Shown here: positions 1 through 8,083 of the stretch, one piece after another
Layout of the letters: each line of letters opens with the position of its first letter
Position numbering within the stretch: position 1 is the first letter of the stretch
Assembly (NCBI RefSeq): GCF_003013395.1
Contig: NZ_PXZM01000014.1
Span: forward strand, 62,001-126,000
Direction: 5' to 3'
Length of the DNA stretch: 64,000 bases
Origin: Brevibacillus fortis
Lineage (GTDB): Bacteria > Bacillota > Bacilli > Brevibacillales > Brevibacillaceae
Position numbers and translations under genes: made by a program
Notes under the pieces: generated by a model
Told to the model about the DNA's origin: nothing
Seen by the model: only the letters and a program-made list of their open reading frames with translations
Database searches by the model: none

Positions 1-47
1 AGGGGGCTCGTCTCAGAGCTGCTATCCTATTTATGATGTGTGGAAAA

Positions 48-470
48 TTAAGGCTGATCCGATGTTGCATACGTACCAGCGATCAAATCATGGATCGAGC
101 GTTTATCCTGACGAACACCGACCATGATGGCGCTGACAATTATACCAAGACCAAGTGTAATGACGTACACGATCCCTCCAACGAAGTTGCGCAGCAGCAT
201 GGTTCCGATTCCTACAGGCTCTCCATCGATTCTGGCGATGCGTATACCAGCAATTCTTTTGCCCACCGTATAACCATGCCAGAATACAGGCACGAGGAGG
301 CTGTACAGCGAGGAGATGATATTGGTAACAAGATTGTCTTCTGTATTTCCTGTAATGATATAGCTGATCAATAGTAGTGGTAGTCCGATAATAAGTGCAT
401 CTAGCAGACCGGCACCAAGCCGGAGCCAAAATCCTACGGGATTGCTTGGCAATGTGGTGTTTGATTCCAT
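48..470 (-). CDS. RDD family membrane protein
   Basis: This 140-residue protein starts at the ATG (MESNTTLP) that follows a GGAGAGG ribosome binding site; the reading frame is open a further 21 codons upstream, but without such a site. It carries the RDD-family pattern: an Arg near residue 17 and an Asp near residue 24 in the first hydrophobic helix, a second helix followed by GKRIAGIRI, and a third helix ending in KRSIHDLIAGTYA. RDD proteins are small polytopic membrane proteins whose role is mostly unknown; some have been linked to ion transport. It is transcribed away from the M20 peptidase and nothing in the context points to a substrate. A second, larger RDD protein is encoded at 55580-56404. 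Confidence 0.85.
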   Translation of the reverse strand: MESNTTLPSNPVGFWLRLGAGLLDALIIGLPLLLISYIITGNTEDNLVTNIISSLYSLLVPVFWHGYTVGKRIAGIRIARIDGEPVGIGTMLLRNFVGGIVYVITLGLGIIVSAIMVGVRQDKRSIHDLIAGTYATSDQP

Positions 471-533
471 GTTTTCCCTCTCCTTGTTATTCGAATAGGA
501 ATATATATGACTGCCCATCCGAAAATAGTGCAA

Positions 534-573
534 AATAAGGCTCCGTCGCCAAAGTAGACGGAGCCTTATTTTT
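534..573 (-). terminator. Rho-independent terminator
   Basis: A 14-bp perfect stem (534-547 with 557-570) encloses a 9-nt loop. It lies just past the stop codon of the M20 peptidase on the minus strand, and A/T-rich tracts flank both sides. It probably also insulates the RDD gene promoter. Confidence 0.75.
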
Positions 574-600
574 CCATAAAATTATACACCTGTAAATTTA

Positions 601-1734
601 TTATGACAAGGTTAAAAACATCCGAAGCATCACAGCAATCCGGCCAGGAATGGCGTCAATGACGATATGTTCGTGGGAAGCGTGGGCTCCATCACCAACA
701 GGTCCCAATCCGTCAAGCGTTGGTGTACCTGCATCAGCGGCGAAGTTTCCATCGCTTGTTCCACCGACAGCTTGCTCCGTCAATTCAAAGCCTTCCAGAC
801 GCGCTTGTTCCTGCGCATGCAAGAACAGTTGCTCGGTACCCGCTGTTCGTTCCATGGGAGGCTTGGTGATCCCGCCTTCCACGCATAGCTTGGCTTCTGG
901 ATGGACAGGGGTCAGCTGGCTCATCAAGCGGGTAATGCGCTCACCCTCCTCCCGGCTTTCGATGCGTACATCGATTTCTGTCATGGCAAAGTCAGGCACG
1001 ACGTTTGATGCACTTCCACCTGTAATGGTACCGACAGACAAAGTCGTGCCCGCCTCATAATTCGTAAACGATTGAATATCGAGGACGTGGTGAGCCAGCT
1101 CAGCAATCGCATTGATCCCCTTGGCGTGATCATTGCCCGCATGCGCAGCGCGGCCTGTTACTTTTAAAATGAAGTCTCCGCCGCCTTTTCTGCTTGTTTT
1201 CAAAGAGCCATCTCCAGCGGCAGGCTCCAGTACCAATGCATATTTACTTCTTTTTGCTTCCTCTCTAATGAGCATTTCGGAGGACACACTGCCAATCTCT
1301 TCATCGGTATTCCAAAAAAAGACGAGCTTATTTTTGGGCGAAAGATTATGTTCCATCATGGCGCGCAGGGCGAAATAGCTAAAAACGATCCCCGCTTTCA
1401 TGTCATATGTACCAGGCCCATAGAGTCGGCCATTTTCCTCGCGACAAGGCTCTACGGCTAATGTACCTATTTCTTTTACGGTATCGAAGTGACCGAGAAT
1501 GAGGATTTGTTCATCGCCATCTCCATACTCCACTCGCAACTGATTTCCGTATTGCTCTTGTGGCAAGCTCTCCACTCGACACCCCAATTGACGAAAGCGT
1601 TCTGCAATCAAGCTGCCTAATTCATCGACAGCTTGCTTGTTATGGGTGGGTGTTTCCATCTCTACATATGTACGTAGCTCCTCGACAATTTCTGGGAGCT
1701 GTTGCCGAAAATAGGACGTCCAATTTTTCTTCAT
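601..1734 (-). CDS. M20 family metallopeptidase (glutamate carboxypeptidase-like)
   Basis: This 377-residue cytosolic enzyme resembles carboxypeptidase G2/ArgE-type zinc exopeptidases, which remove a C-terminal residue or deacylate amino acids. Visible metal and catalytic residues are H82 and D84 in GHFDTV, D111 in GTYDMK, the E145-E146 pair in WNTDEEIGS (E145 as general base), E170 in LVLEPA, and a late His near 352-355 in GAHASHEH. The lid/dimerisation domain is inserted at roughly residues 180-290. The start follows a GGAGG site. It is a single gene with its own terminator. The substrate cannot be told from the sequence; the neighbouring amino acid importer is on the other strand and may or may not be linked. 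Confidence 0.88.
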   Translation of the reverse strand: MKKNWTSYFRQQLPEIVEELRTYVEMETPTHNKQAVDELGSLIAERFRQLGCRVESLPQEQYGNQLRVEYGDGDEQILILGHFDTVKEIGTLAVEPCREENGRLYGPGTYDMKAGIVFSYFALRAMMEHNLSPKNKLVFFWNTDEEIGSVSSEMLIREEAKRSKYALVLEPAAGDGSLKTSRKGGGDFILKVTGRAAHAGNDHAKGINAIAELAHHVLDIQSFTNYEAGTTLSVGTITGGSASNVVPDFAMTEIDVRIESREEGERITRLMSQLTPVHPEAKLCVEGGITKPPMERTAGTEQLFLHAQEQARLEGFELTEQAVGGTSDGNFAADAGTPTLDGLGPVGDGAHASHEHIVIDAIPGRIAVMLRMFLTLS

Positions 1735-1808
1735 GTCAGCCTCCTGTGATTCCTTTTACTAGCACTATAAAGCCTTGTTTGCTTTTCTGCCACACAAATA
1801 AAGATTTG

Positions 1809-1821
1809 TGAATAAAATTCA
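1809..1821. promoter_or_regulatory. possible ArgR (ARG-box-like) site
   Basis: The 13-nt palindrome TGAATAAAATTCA is one base shorter than the arginine-repressor consensus (TGAAT-N4-ATTCA). It sits in the AT-rich leader of the amino acid importer; further A/T palindromic stretches near 1896 and 1950-1968 look vaguely similar. The site is consistent with control of an arginine importer by ArgR/AhrC but is not a perfect match. Confidence 0.3.
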
Positions 1822-1978
1822 GTATATTCCGCATTTAAAATGTAAGTAAAAAATGATTGAAATTGTTCAGATTATGAGTAAAATAATCATTGTGATGCAT
1901 AAATATAAGTTTTCATGCAAATTAATGCTGCAAATAGACTGCTTTTATGCGTATAAATCATATTTATGGGGGTTCAAC

Positions 1979-2785
1979 ATGAAAAAATCTAAATCATTCC
2001 TTTCACTTGCACTTACTTCAATGCTTGCGGCAGTGGTTATCGCAGGATGCGGAACAGGCAACCAAACAGCGACAGGACAAGCACCGGCACCTTCTGCTGG
2101 CGACAAGAAAACACTGGTGATGGCTACTTCTGCTGATTATAAGCCGTATGAATATCACGACCTGAGCAGCGGGAAAGATGAGATTGTCGGCTTTGACATT
2201 GATATCGCGAAATATATTGCAAAAGAGCTCGGCTATGAATTGCAAATCAACGACATGAACTTTGACGGGCTTATTCCGGCACTGCAAACGAAACGCGCGG
2301 ATTTCGTTATGGCTGGCATGACAGCAACACCTGAGCGCGCGAAGAACGCTGATTTCTCCACCATCTATTACGATGCAAAAAATACGATCGTAGCAAAGAA
2401 AGACAGCAATCTGACCAAGCCTGAGCAATTGGCTGGCAAAAAAGTGGCGGTCCAGCTCGGCTCTATTCAGGAAGGGGCAGCAAAGGAGCTTGCAAAGACT
2501 GTTTCCGGCTTGCAAATCACTTCGCTGAACAAGCTGCCTGAGATCGTCGAAGAAGTAAAAGCGGGTCGTGTAGATGCTGCCATTATCGAGGACACGGTAG
2601 CGAAAGGCTTCGTGGAGAGCAATGACTCTCTGCAATTCACCACTCTGGAAGAAAATGAACAGAATGGCTCCGCTGTTGCATTCCCAAAAGGATCGCCGCA
2701 CGTAGAGAAATTTAATGAAGTCATTAAAAAGATGCAAGATAACGGAGAAATGGACAAGCTGATCCAAAAATGGTTCGGTCAATAA
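1979..2785 (+). CDS. artP: amino acid ABC transporter substrate-binding lipoprotein (ArtP-like)
   Basis: This 268-residue lipoprotein binds a polar amino acid, probably arginine, outside the membrane. The start is the ATG at 1979 behind a GGGGG site, since the upstream in-frame extension lacks one. Residues 1-23 are a type II signal peptide ending in the lipobox IAGC (lipidated Cys24). The mature part is a family-3 periplasmic-type binding protein, with TSADYKPYEY at the start of lobe 1 followed by GFDIDIAK and FVMAGMTATPER, which contact the alpha-amino and carboxyl groups of ligands in this family. It is the first gene of a three-gene operon with the permease and ATPase. Resemblance to B. 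subtilis ArtP is from memory; the ligand is inferred. Confidence 0.87.
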   Translation: MKKSKSFLSLALTSMLAAVVIAGCGTGNQTATGQAPAPSAGDKKTLVMATSADYKPYEYHDLSSGKDEIVGFDIDIAKYIAKELGYELQINDMNFDGLIPALQTKRADFVMAGMTATPERAKNADFSTIYYDAKNTIVAKKDSNLTKPEQLAGKKVAVQLGSIQEGAAKELAKTVSGLQITSLNKLPEIVEEVKAGRVDAAIIEDTVAKGFVESNDSLQFTTLEENEQNGSAVAFPKGSPHVEKFNEVIKKMQDNGEMDKLIQKWFGQ

Positions 2786-2838
2786 TCTCTCCAAGCAACG
2801 AAGAATAACTGCATAAGTAGCAAAAGGGGAGAACGGGC

Positions 2839-3498
2839 ATGAATTTGGATTTTGCACAAATCGTGCCCTATATTCCTTTCATATTGGAAGGGATAAAGGG
2901 TACGTTACTTGTTACCTTGATTTCAGTTGTTTTGGGATTTTTCTGGGGCTCCATCCTCGCACTCATTAAAATTTCGAATGTAAAATTGCTGAACTGGCTC
3001 GCGGTTGCCTATACCTCTGTTTTCCGCGGGACACCTTTGATTTTGCAGCTGACCTTTGTGTATTTTGCAACGCCTCAGCTTACTGGTTACAATATTTCGC
3101 AACTGGAAGCAGCTGTATTGACGTTTACCCTAAACTCAGGTGCATACATTTCTGAGACGATTCGCGGTGGTATTTTGGCCGTAGATAAAGGGCAGTGGGA
3201 AGCGGCCAAAGCACTTGGTGTACCTTATCACCGGATGATGCTTGACATTATTTTGCCGCAGGCTGTCAAAAATATCTTGCCTGCACTTGTCAATGAAACG
3301 ATTGCACTCTTGAAGGAATCCGCACTCGTTTCCACGATTGGTCTTGCAGACATCATGCAAAACGCGAATGTGGTCAAGGGCACCATCTTCCGCTATTTCG
3401 AGCCATACATGATCGCTGGTACCCTGTACTATGTCATGGTTATGATCCTGACGTGGGTAGCTCGCGTACTGGAACGGAGGATGAGACTCAGTGATTAA
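2839..3498 (+). CDS. artQ: amino acid ABC transporter permease (ArtQ-like)
   Basis: This 219-residue membrane permease belongs to the HisMQ/GlnP type. It has about five hydrophobic helices. The family signature FRGTPL at 62-67 is present, as is the EAA loop at about 121-146 ([10 protein letters not shown] ... [12 protein letters not shown]), which docks on the ATPase. Start is the ATG at 2839 with a GGGGAG site. It lies 53 bp after the binding protein gene, and its last codons overlap the ATPase start by 8 nt, so translation of the two is probably coupled. Only one permease gene is present, so it presumably acts as a homodimer. Confidence 0.9.
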   Translation: MNLDFAQIVPYIPFILEGIKGTLLVTLISVVLGFFWGSILALIKISNVKLLNWLAVAYTSVFRGTPLILQLTFVYFATPQLTGYNISQLEAAVLTFTLNSGAYISETIRGGILAVDKGQWEAAKALGVPYHRMMLDIILPQAVKNILPALVNETIALLKESALVSTIGLADIMQNANVVKGTIFRYFEPYMIAGTLYYVMVMILTWVARVLERRMRLSD

Positions 3499-4213
3499 GA
3501 TCGATAACATTACGAAGTCATTTGGACAACTGAATGTATTGAAGGGCATCTCGACGAACATCGGAAAAGGGGAGGTTGTCGCCATCATAGGTCCATCTGG
3601 ATCGGGGAAATCAACGCTATTGCGTTGCATCAACCTGATGGAGACTCCGACTTCCGGTACGATCACAATTAATGGACAGGAAATCACCGCTCCAAAAGCT
3701 GACGTGATGGGCATTCGCCAGCAAATCGGGATGGTTTTCCAGCACTTTCATCTCTTTCCGCATATGACAGTCTTGAAGAACCTGACCTACGCCCCGATGA
3801 AAGTAAAAGGGATGTCTGCGGCTGAAGCGGAAAAAAAGGCGAGGGAGCTGTTGGCGCGCGTAGGGCTGGCAGACAAAGCGGATGTCTTTCCATCGCGCTT
3901 GTCAGGCGGTCAGAAGCAGCGTGTAGCTATTGCCCGTTCCCTTGTTATGGAGCCACAAATCATGCTGTTTGACGAGCCGACCTCAGCCCTCGACCCAGAG
4001 ATGGTCAAAGAGGTTTTGGAGGTTATGAAGGGTCTTGCTGATAGCGGAATGACCATGGCAATCGTGACACATGAAATGCGCTTTGCTGAAGAGGTGTCAG
4101 ACCGTATTTTGTTCCTCGATGATGGCCGTCTCTTGGAGGATACGCCACCAGAAGAGTTTTTCAAAAAGCCGAGAAGTGAACGGGCCCAGCAGTTTTTGGA
4201 GAAGGTTCGGTAA
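3491..4213 (+). CDS. artR: amino acid ABC transporter ATP-binding protein (ArtR/GlnQ-like)
   Basis: This 240-residue ATPase drives the importer encoded by the two genes before it. It starts at a GTG inside the 3' end of the permease gene. The Walker A box GPSGSGKST is at 34-42, the Q-loop MVFQHF near 81-86, the ABC signature LSGGQ at 137-141, Walker B IMLFDEP ending at D161-E162, and the switch His in IVTHE near 194. The length is typical of GlnQ/HisP-class proteins. A strong terminator follows directly, so the operon is artP-artQ-artR only. Confidence 0.92.
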   Translation: MIKIDNITKSFGQLNVLKGISTNIGKGEVVAIIGPSGSGKSTLLRCINLMETPTSGTITINGQEITAPKADVMGIRQQIGMVFQHFHLFPHMTVLKNLTYAPMKVKGMSAAEAEKKARELLARVGLADKADVFPSRLSGGQKQRVAIARSLVMEPQIMLFDEPTSALDPEMVKEVLEVMKGLADSGMTMAIVTHEMRFAEEVSDRILFLDDGRLLEDTPPEEFFKKPRSERAQQFLEKVR

Positions 4214-4220
4214 TACAACT

Positions 4221-4252
4221 AGCCGCAGTGCCGATAAGGCAGCGGCTTTTTT
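4221..4252 (+). terminator. terminator of the amino acid importer operon
   Basis: AGCCGC (4221-4226) pairs with GCGGCT (4241-4246); inner GCC/GGC pairs extend the stem, and a run of T residues follows. Confidence 0.8.
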
Positions 4253-4254
4253 CT

Positions 4255-4283
4255 TTGACACGAGCATAGACTTGGGCTAGAAT
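4255..4283 (+). promoter_or_regulatory. sigma-A type promoter of thiT
   Basis: A perfect -35 box TTGACA (4255-4260), a 17-bp spacer and a -10 box TAGAAT (4278-4283) lie about 100 bp before the thiT start. The remaining leader (about 4290-4384) shows none of the conserved TPP-riboswitch blocks. Confidence 0.65.
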
Positions 4284-4384
4284 CAGAAACAGCCTAGCAG
4301 AGGTAGTTCGAAGAATTGGCTTTTGAACATCTATTATTTTTAGAAAGAAATTTTCTATTTATTCTATTTTGAGGAGTGACTATT

Positions 4385-4945
4385 TTGGATCGTCAACGGT
4401 TGGTCATTTTGTTGGAAATGGCGATGATGGCGGCTCTTGCAATTGTGTTTAGTCAGATCAAGGTTTTCGAAATGCCACAGGGTGGCTCTGTGTCCCTGGT
4501 GATGGTACCGATCGCATTGATCGCCGTTCGCCGTGGACTCGCTGCTGGTGTCATTACAGGGCTTGTTGTCGGATTTCTTCAGTTGCTCTTGGGCAGTACA
4601 GTTGTCCATCCGGTTCAGCTATTGCTGGATTATCCGCTTGCTTTTGGAGCACTGGGTCTCGCTGGGTTTGTTCGCCTGTCTGGCTACGAAGGAACGAAGC
4701 AACGAATCATGGTACTGTGGAGCGGCTTGTTCATCGGCGTGATTGGACGATTTGTCTGCCATTTTCTATCGGGTATTGTTTGGTTTGGTAGCTACGCGCC
4801 AGAAGGTGTACCAGTCTGGCAATATTCCCTCATTTATAACATCACGTACCTGCTGCCAGAAATGATTATCGCGGGAGTCGTTTTGACAGTTGTGCTTAGC
4901 AGCGCATCGCAGCTGCTGTTCCCTGCACGCGACCGAGTCGCGTAG
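4385..4945 (+). CDS. thiT: ThiT, thiamine-specific S-component of an ECF transporter
   Basis: This 186-residue protein has six predicted membrane helices and is the substrate-binding subunit of a group II energy-coupling-factor importer for thiamine; the shared EcfAA'T module must be encoded elsewhere. The family hallmark block is the stretch HFLSGIVWFGSYAPEG followed by a Trp and the Asn/Tyr of NITYLLPE, which form the thiamine pocket in characterised ThiT/YuaJ proteins. A TTG at 4385 is the likely start: the GAGGAG site lies 8 nt before it, whereas the in-frame GTG at 4376 overlaps that site. It is a single-gene unit between a near-consensus promoter and a terminator. Confidence 0.88.
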   Translation: MDRQRLVILLEMAMMAALAIVFSQIKVFEMPQGGSVSLVMVPIALIAVRRGLAAGVITGLVVGFLQLLLGSTVVHPVQLLLDYPLAFGALGLAGFVRLSGYEGTKQRIMVLWSGLFIGVIGRFVCHFLSGIVWFGSYAPEGVPVWQYSLIYNITYLLPEMIIAGVVLTVVLSSASQLLFPARDRVA

Positions 4946-4991
4946 GAAACAGGAAAAAATCGGTATCAAGTACAAACCATCCACATAATGT

Positions 4992-5027
4992 AATCAGGCA
5001 GCGTGTTTCGTTGCCTGATTTTTTTTT
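4992..5027 (+). terminator. terminator of thiT
   Basis: A 9-bp stem, AATCAGGCA (4992-5000) with TGCCTGATT (5012-5020), is followed by a long T run. Confidence 0.88.
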
Positions 5028-5137
5028 GCTTCGCAGACATATACTTTTTTCATGTGGCAGGATACATGTTTATCCGACAGCAGAATATGATGTAATATGC
5101 ACGTTTTTGAGAACACCTAAAGGAGGTGCGGCACGAA

Positions 5138-5311
5138 ATGGGATTGCGCTCCTATCGCCTGCGACAGGGGGGCGCCTTGCGACGTGTTCTCGGGGTTGCG
5201 TTGGCTGTCGGGGGAATCACCATTTTCCTGTATTGGGCACCTCCGTGGGTTTGGTATAGCCTATTGGCATTAGCACTCATAGGGGCCGGCGTGTATTTGT
5301 ATCGTGTGTAG
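5138..5311 (+). CDS. small two-helix membrane protein of unknown function
   Basis: This 57-residue protein starts at the ATG at 5138, 9 nt after a strong AGGAGGTG site; the GTG at 5126 overlaps that site. The N-terminus is basic (RSYRLRQ..RR). Two hydrophobic segments follow, about 17-32 and 38-54, separated by APPWVWY, and the protein ends in GVYLYRV. I do not recognise a named family. It lies 23 bp before spoVM with no terminator between, so the two genes may be co-transcribed. Confidence 0.7.
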   Translation: MGLRSYRLRQGGALRRVLGVALAVGGITIFLYWAPPWVWYSLLALALIGAGVYLYRV

Positions 5312-5334
5312 TAATTTCGGTGAGGAGGGGTAGC

Positions 5335-5418
5335 ATGCGGTTTTACACCATCAAGTTGCCGAAGTTCCTGGGTGGCATGATTCGGGGCATCATCGAGGCG
5401 TTTAACAAGAAAAAATGA
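5335..5418 (+). CDS. spoVM: SpoVM, stage V sporulation protein M
   Basis: This 27-residue peptide was read directly from the sequence; it is short enough to be missed by most gene callers. It begins MRFYTIKLPKFLGG and continues MIRGIIEAF before a lysine-rich end. That matches the amphipathic SpoVM peptide of Bacillus, which sits on the convex outer forespore membrane by curvature sensing and anchors the SpoIVA coat basement layer. The helix-breaking Pro9 needed for localisation is present. A GAGGAGGGG site precedes the ATG. Its position next to divergent rpmB is the same as in B. subtilis, which strongly supports the call. Confidence 0.95.
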   Translation: MRFYTIKLPKFLGGMIRGIIEAFNKKK

Positions 5419-5471
5419 AGCTTCGGCCCCGAGCCTCCTTCGGGAGAAGAGTGGAGAACCGGGAGAAAAGC

Positions 5472-5499
5472 AAAAAAGCACCTCGAGGGTGCTTTTTTT
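5472..5499. terminator. bidirectional terminator between spoVM and rpmB
   Basis: AAAAAAGCACC (5472-5482) pairs with GGTGCTTTTTT (5488-5498). A tracts on one side and T tracts on the other let it work for both converging genes. Confidence 0.85.
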
Positions 5500-5516
5500 C
5501 GCATAGTTGAGATTAA

Positions 5517-5705
5517 CTATACGCGAGTTACGAGACCGGATTTCAGTGCTCGAGTACTTACATAAACGCGCTTCGGTTTTCCATTTACGAGAATGCGCAC
5601 TTTTTGTACGTTGACACCCCAAGTGCGGCGAGTTGCGCGCATGGAGTGGGAGCGAGCGTTTCCAGCTTTAGCAGATTTACCTGTTACAAAGCAACGACGT
5701 GCCAT
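5517..5705 (-). CDS. rpmB: 50S ribosomal protein L28
   Basis: This 62-residue basic protein is ribosomal protein L28. It starts [10 protein letters not shown], contains the [11 protein letters not shown] block and ends [15 protein letters not shown], all typical of bacterial L28. Only one Cys is seen, so it looks like the zinc-independent form. The ATG follows a GGGAGGTGG site. It is transcribed against its neighbours and lies between spoVM and the Asp23 gene, the conserved Bacillales arrangement. Confidence 0.96.
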   Translation of the reverse strand: MARRCFVTGKSAKAGNARSHSMRATRRTWGVNVQKVRILVNGKPKRVYVSTRALKSGLVTRV

Positions 5706-5953
5706 TACAATCCACCTCCCTTGTTACATATAAACGGGATTTCCTTTGTGGGAAATACAAATACTCGACTATATTAGCACAACATTGCTGTCAATTGCAA
5801 TACTTGACAAGATGATTTACCCCGTCTTTTACATAGGGTTGATAGGATCGACAAAACGCTTCATTTCTCTTTTGTGTTAGTGTAGAATTGTAAGGAAGCA
5901 TGGTTACGCTTACCTATGACGGTCAAGCTGTTTAACAGAGGAGGAGTCCTTGC

Positions 5954-6319
5954 ATGACAGTGGAAATGAATACATCGCTTGGAAAGATCGATGTTACAGA
6001 AGACGTGATCGCACGGATTGCTGGAGGCGCGGCCATGGAAGTTTTTGGACTTGTGGGCATGGCTTCTCGCAAAGCATTGAAAGATGGAATCGCTGAGCTG
6101 TTAGGAAAAGACAACCTGAGCAAAGGTGTCGTCGTTCATAACACAAATGGCGAAGTAGTATTGGACATGCACATTATCGTCAGCTATGGCGTGAAAATTT
6201 CTGAGGTGGCAGGCAACGTTCAACGCCGTGTTCGTTATACCTTGGAGCAAACGGTAGGTATTGATGTGACTGCTGTTAATATTTTTGTGCAGGGAGTTCG
6301 TACAGACAGGGATATGTAA
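5954..6319 (+). CDS. yloU: Asp23/Gls24 family envelope protein (YloU)
   Basis: This 121-residue protein belongs to the Asp23 (DUF322) family, the members of which are abundant and sit near the membrane in Firmicutes. The typical opening is visible (LGKIDVTEDVIARIAGGAAMEVFGLVGM), as is the closing block with VAGNVQRRVRYTLEQTVGIDVTAVNIFVQGV. Start is the ATG at 5954 behind GAGGAGGAG. The next gene, fakA, begins 13 nt after its stop, so the two are co-transcribed as in B. subtilis yloU-yloV. The link to fatty acid metabolism is only by context. Confidence 0.9.
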   Translation: MTVEMNTSLGKIDVTEDVIARIAGGAAMEVFGLVGMASRKALKDGIAELLGKDNLSKGVVVHNTNGEVVLDMHIIVSYGVKISEVAGNVQRRVRYTLEQTVGIDVTAVNIFVQGVRTDRDM

Positions 6320-6332
6320 GGAGGAACATCAG

Positions 6333-8039
6333 TTGGTACATACGCGTCTAGATGGCGTGCTGTTTAGCCGGATGGTTTACCTGGGGGCGAACCTTTTATC
6401 CGACAACGTCAGAGTAGTGGATGGATTAAACGTCTTTCCTGTGCCGGATGGCGATACGGGGACAAACATGAATTTGACTTTCTCTTCCGGTGTGGAGGAG
6501 CTGTCCCGAAAGGAATCCCCCCGAATCACCGAATCGGCTGCTGCTTTGGCAAAAGGTCTGTTAATGGGCGCGCGCGGTAACTCCGGCGTGATTTTGTCCC
6601 AGTTATTCCGCGGCTTCAGCAAATCAGTCAATGGAAAAGATGAGGTTAACGCCCGTCAGTTTGCCGATGCCTTGAAAGCTGGTGTTGACTCTGCGTATCA
6701 GGCAGTGATGAAGCCGGTAGAAGGCACGATTTTGACTGTTGCCCGTGAAGCGGCGGAGATGGCTGTGCGGGCAGCGCGCACGTCAGATGACATTATCTCT
6801 GTCATGGAAAAAACATACGAGCAGGCGCAAGCTACGCTGTTGCGTACGCCGGAAATGCTGCCTGTTCTAAAAGAAGTGGGCGTAGTCGACTCAGGTGGAC
6901 AAGGTCTCTTGTTTATTTATGAAGGGTTTTTGCGAGCGTTGCGCGGGGAAGAGTTTTCCGCCGATCGTGAGCGTTCGGTACCAAGTATCGGTCAGGAAGA
7001 GCTGGACAAGCTCATTTCTGAGCAGCATAATGCGCAGATCCACATGAAAACAGAAGACATCACGTACGGGTATTGCACAGAGTTTATGGTTCATGTCGCG
7101 CATAGCACCGAGCCGAGCAAAAAGCCATTTTCAGAAGCGATGTTCCGAAACCATCTGGATACGATGGGAGATTCATTGCTTGTCGTCTCTGACGATGAAG
7201 TTGTCAAGGTACATATTCATGCAGAGCATCCGGGAAACGTACTGCAATACGCGCAGCAATTCGGTAGTCTGCATCGACTGAAGATAGAAAACATGCGCGA
7301 GCAGCATGCGAACATTCTAAAAGCGGAAGAAAGCAAAGGACAGGCGAAGCCAGAAGCAGTTGCTCAACCTGCCACAGAGCTGCTTCCATACGGATTGATC
7401 GCGGTAGCTGCTGGTGAGGGAATCGCTACGATTTTGCGCAGCATGGGTGTGCATGTGGTAGTAGAGGGCGGCCAGACGATGAACCCGAGCACAGAGGACT
7501 TCATGAAGGCCATTGTAGGACTCCATGCCCAGCAAATCATCATCCTGCCAAACAACAGCAATATCATCATGGCAGCACAGCAGGCATCGGAACTCGCTGA
7601 AGTTCCTGTATCTGTCGTACCGACGAAGAGCATTCCGCAGGGATTGGCAGCACTGGTCAGCTTCCGCGCAGATGCTCAGCCGGAAGCGAACGTGCAAGCG
7701 ATGACCAAGGCGATTGCCCAAGTGAAAACAGGTATGGTGACGCATGCGGTTCGCGACACGCAAATGGGTGAGGTACAAATCAAAGAAGGCGATTTTATCG
7801 GCATGGCTGAGAAAGAAATCGTCACAGCAGGTCCCGACTTGCTAGCATGCGCAACGACGCTGCTCTTGGGAATGGTGGATGAAGACTCCGAAATCATTAC
7901 GATATTCTTGGGAGAAGATGCGACAGAAGATCAGGCTCATGCTTTAGAAAAAGCTTTGTCTGATGCCTACCCGGAAGTGGAAGTAGAGATCCAGGCAGGC
8001 GGTCAACCGTTGTATCCATTCATTTTTTCCGTCGAGTAA
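6333..8039 (+). CDS. fakA: fatty acid kinase catalytic subunit FakA (YloV, DAK-like)
   Basis: This 568-residue protein phosphorylates fatty acids held by FakB/DegV proteins to give acyl phosphates for phospholipid synthesis. The start is taken as a TTG at 6333, eight nt after a GGAGG site; the longer frame from 6285 has no such site and overlaps yloU. The N-terminal DhaL-type ATP domain carries VPDGDTGTNM at 37-46 (D39 and D41 being Mg-nucleotide ligands) and GARGNSGVILSQ. A central domain with TEFMVH and a C-terminal domain with LPNNSNI follow, as in known FakA proteins. The degV gene 44 bp downstream encodes the likely partner. Confidence 0.9.
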   Translation: MVHTRLDGVLFSRMVYLGANLLSDNVRVVDGLNVFPVPDGDTGTNMNLTFSSGVEELSRKESPRITESAAALAKGLLMGARGNSGVILSQLFRGFSKSVNGKDEVNARQFADALKAGVDSAYQAVMKPVEGTILTVAREAAEMAVRAARTSDDIISVMEKTYEQAQATLLRTPEMLPVLKEVGVVDSGGQGLLFIYEGFLRALRGEEFSADRERSVPSIGQEELDKLISEQHNAQIHMKTEDITYGYCTEFMVHVAHSTEPSKKPFSEAMFRNHLDTMGDSLLVVSDDEVVKVHIHAEHPGNVLQYAQQFGSLHRLKIENMREQHANILKAEESKGQAKPEAVAQPATELLPYGLIAVAAGEGIATILRSMGVHVVVEGGQTMNPSTEDFMKAIVGLHAQQIIILPNNSNIIMAAQQASELAEVPVSVVPTKSIPQGLAALVSFRADAQPEANVQAMTKAIAQVKTGMVTHAVRDTQMGEVQIKEGDFIGMAEKEIVTAGPDLLACATTLLLGMVDEDSEIITIFLGEDATEDQAHALEKALSDAYPEVEVEIQAGGQPLYPFIFSVE

Positions 8040-8083
8040 TTGAGGTTGTGAGCACGAACGAATAGGGAGAGGAGCGATCGAGA

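Noticed and set aside
2018-2857. 279-codon minus-strand frame
   Set aside because: It is antisense to the substrate-binding lipoprotein gene and has a shadow-type composition.
4290-4384. TPP riboswitch before thiT
   Set aside because: The CTGAGA and ACCTGAT-type core blocks are absent and the leader is too short.
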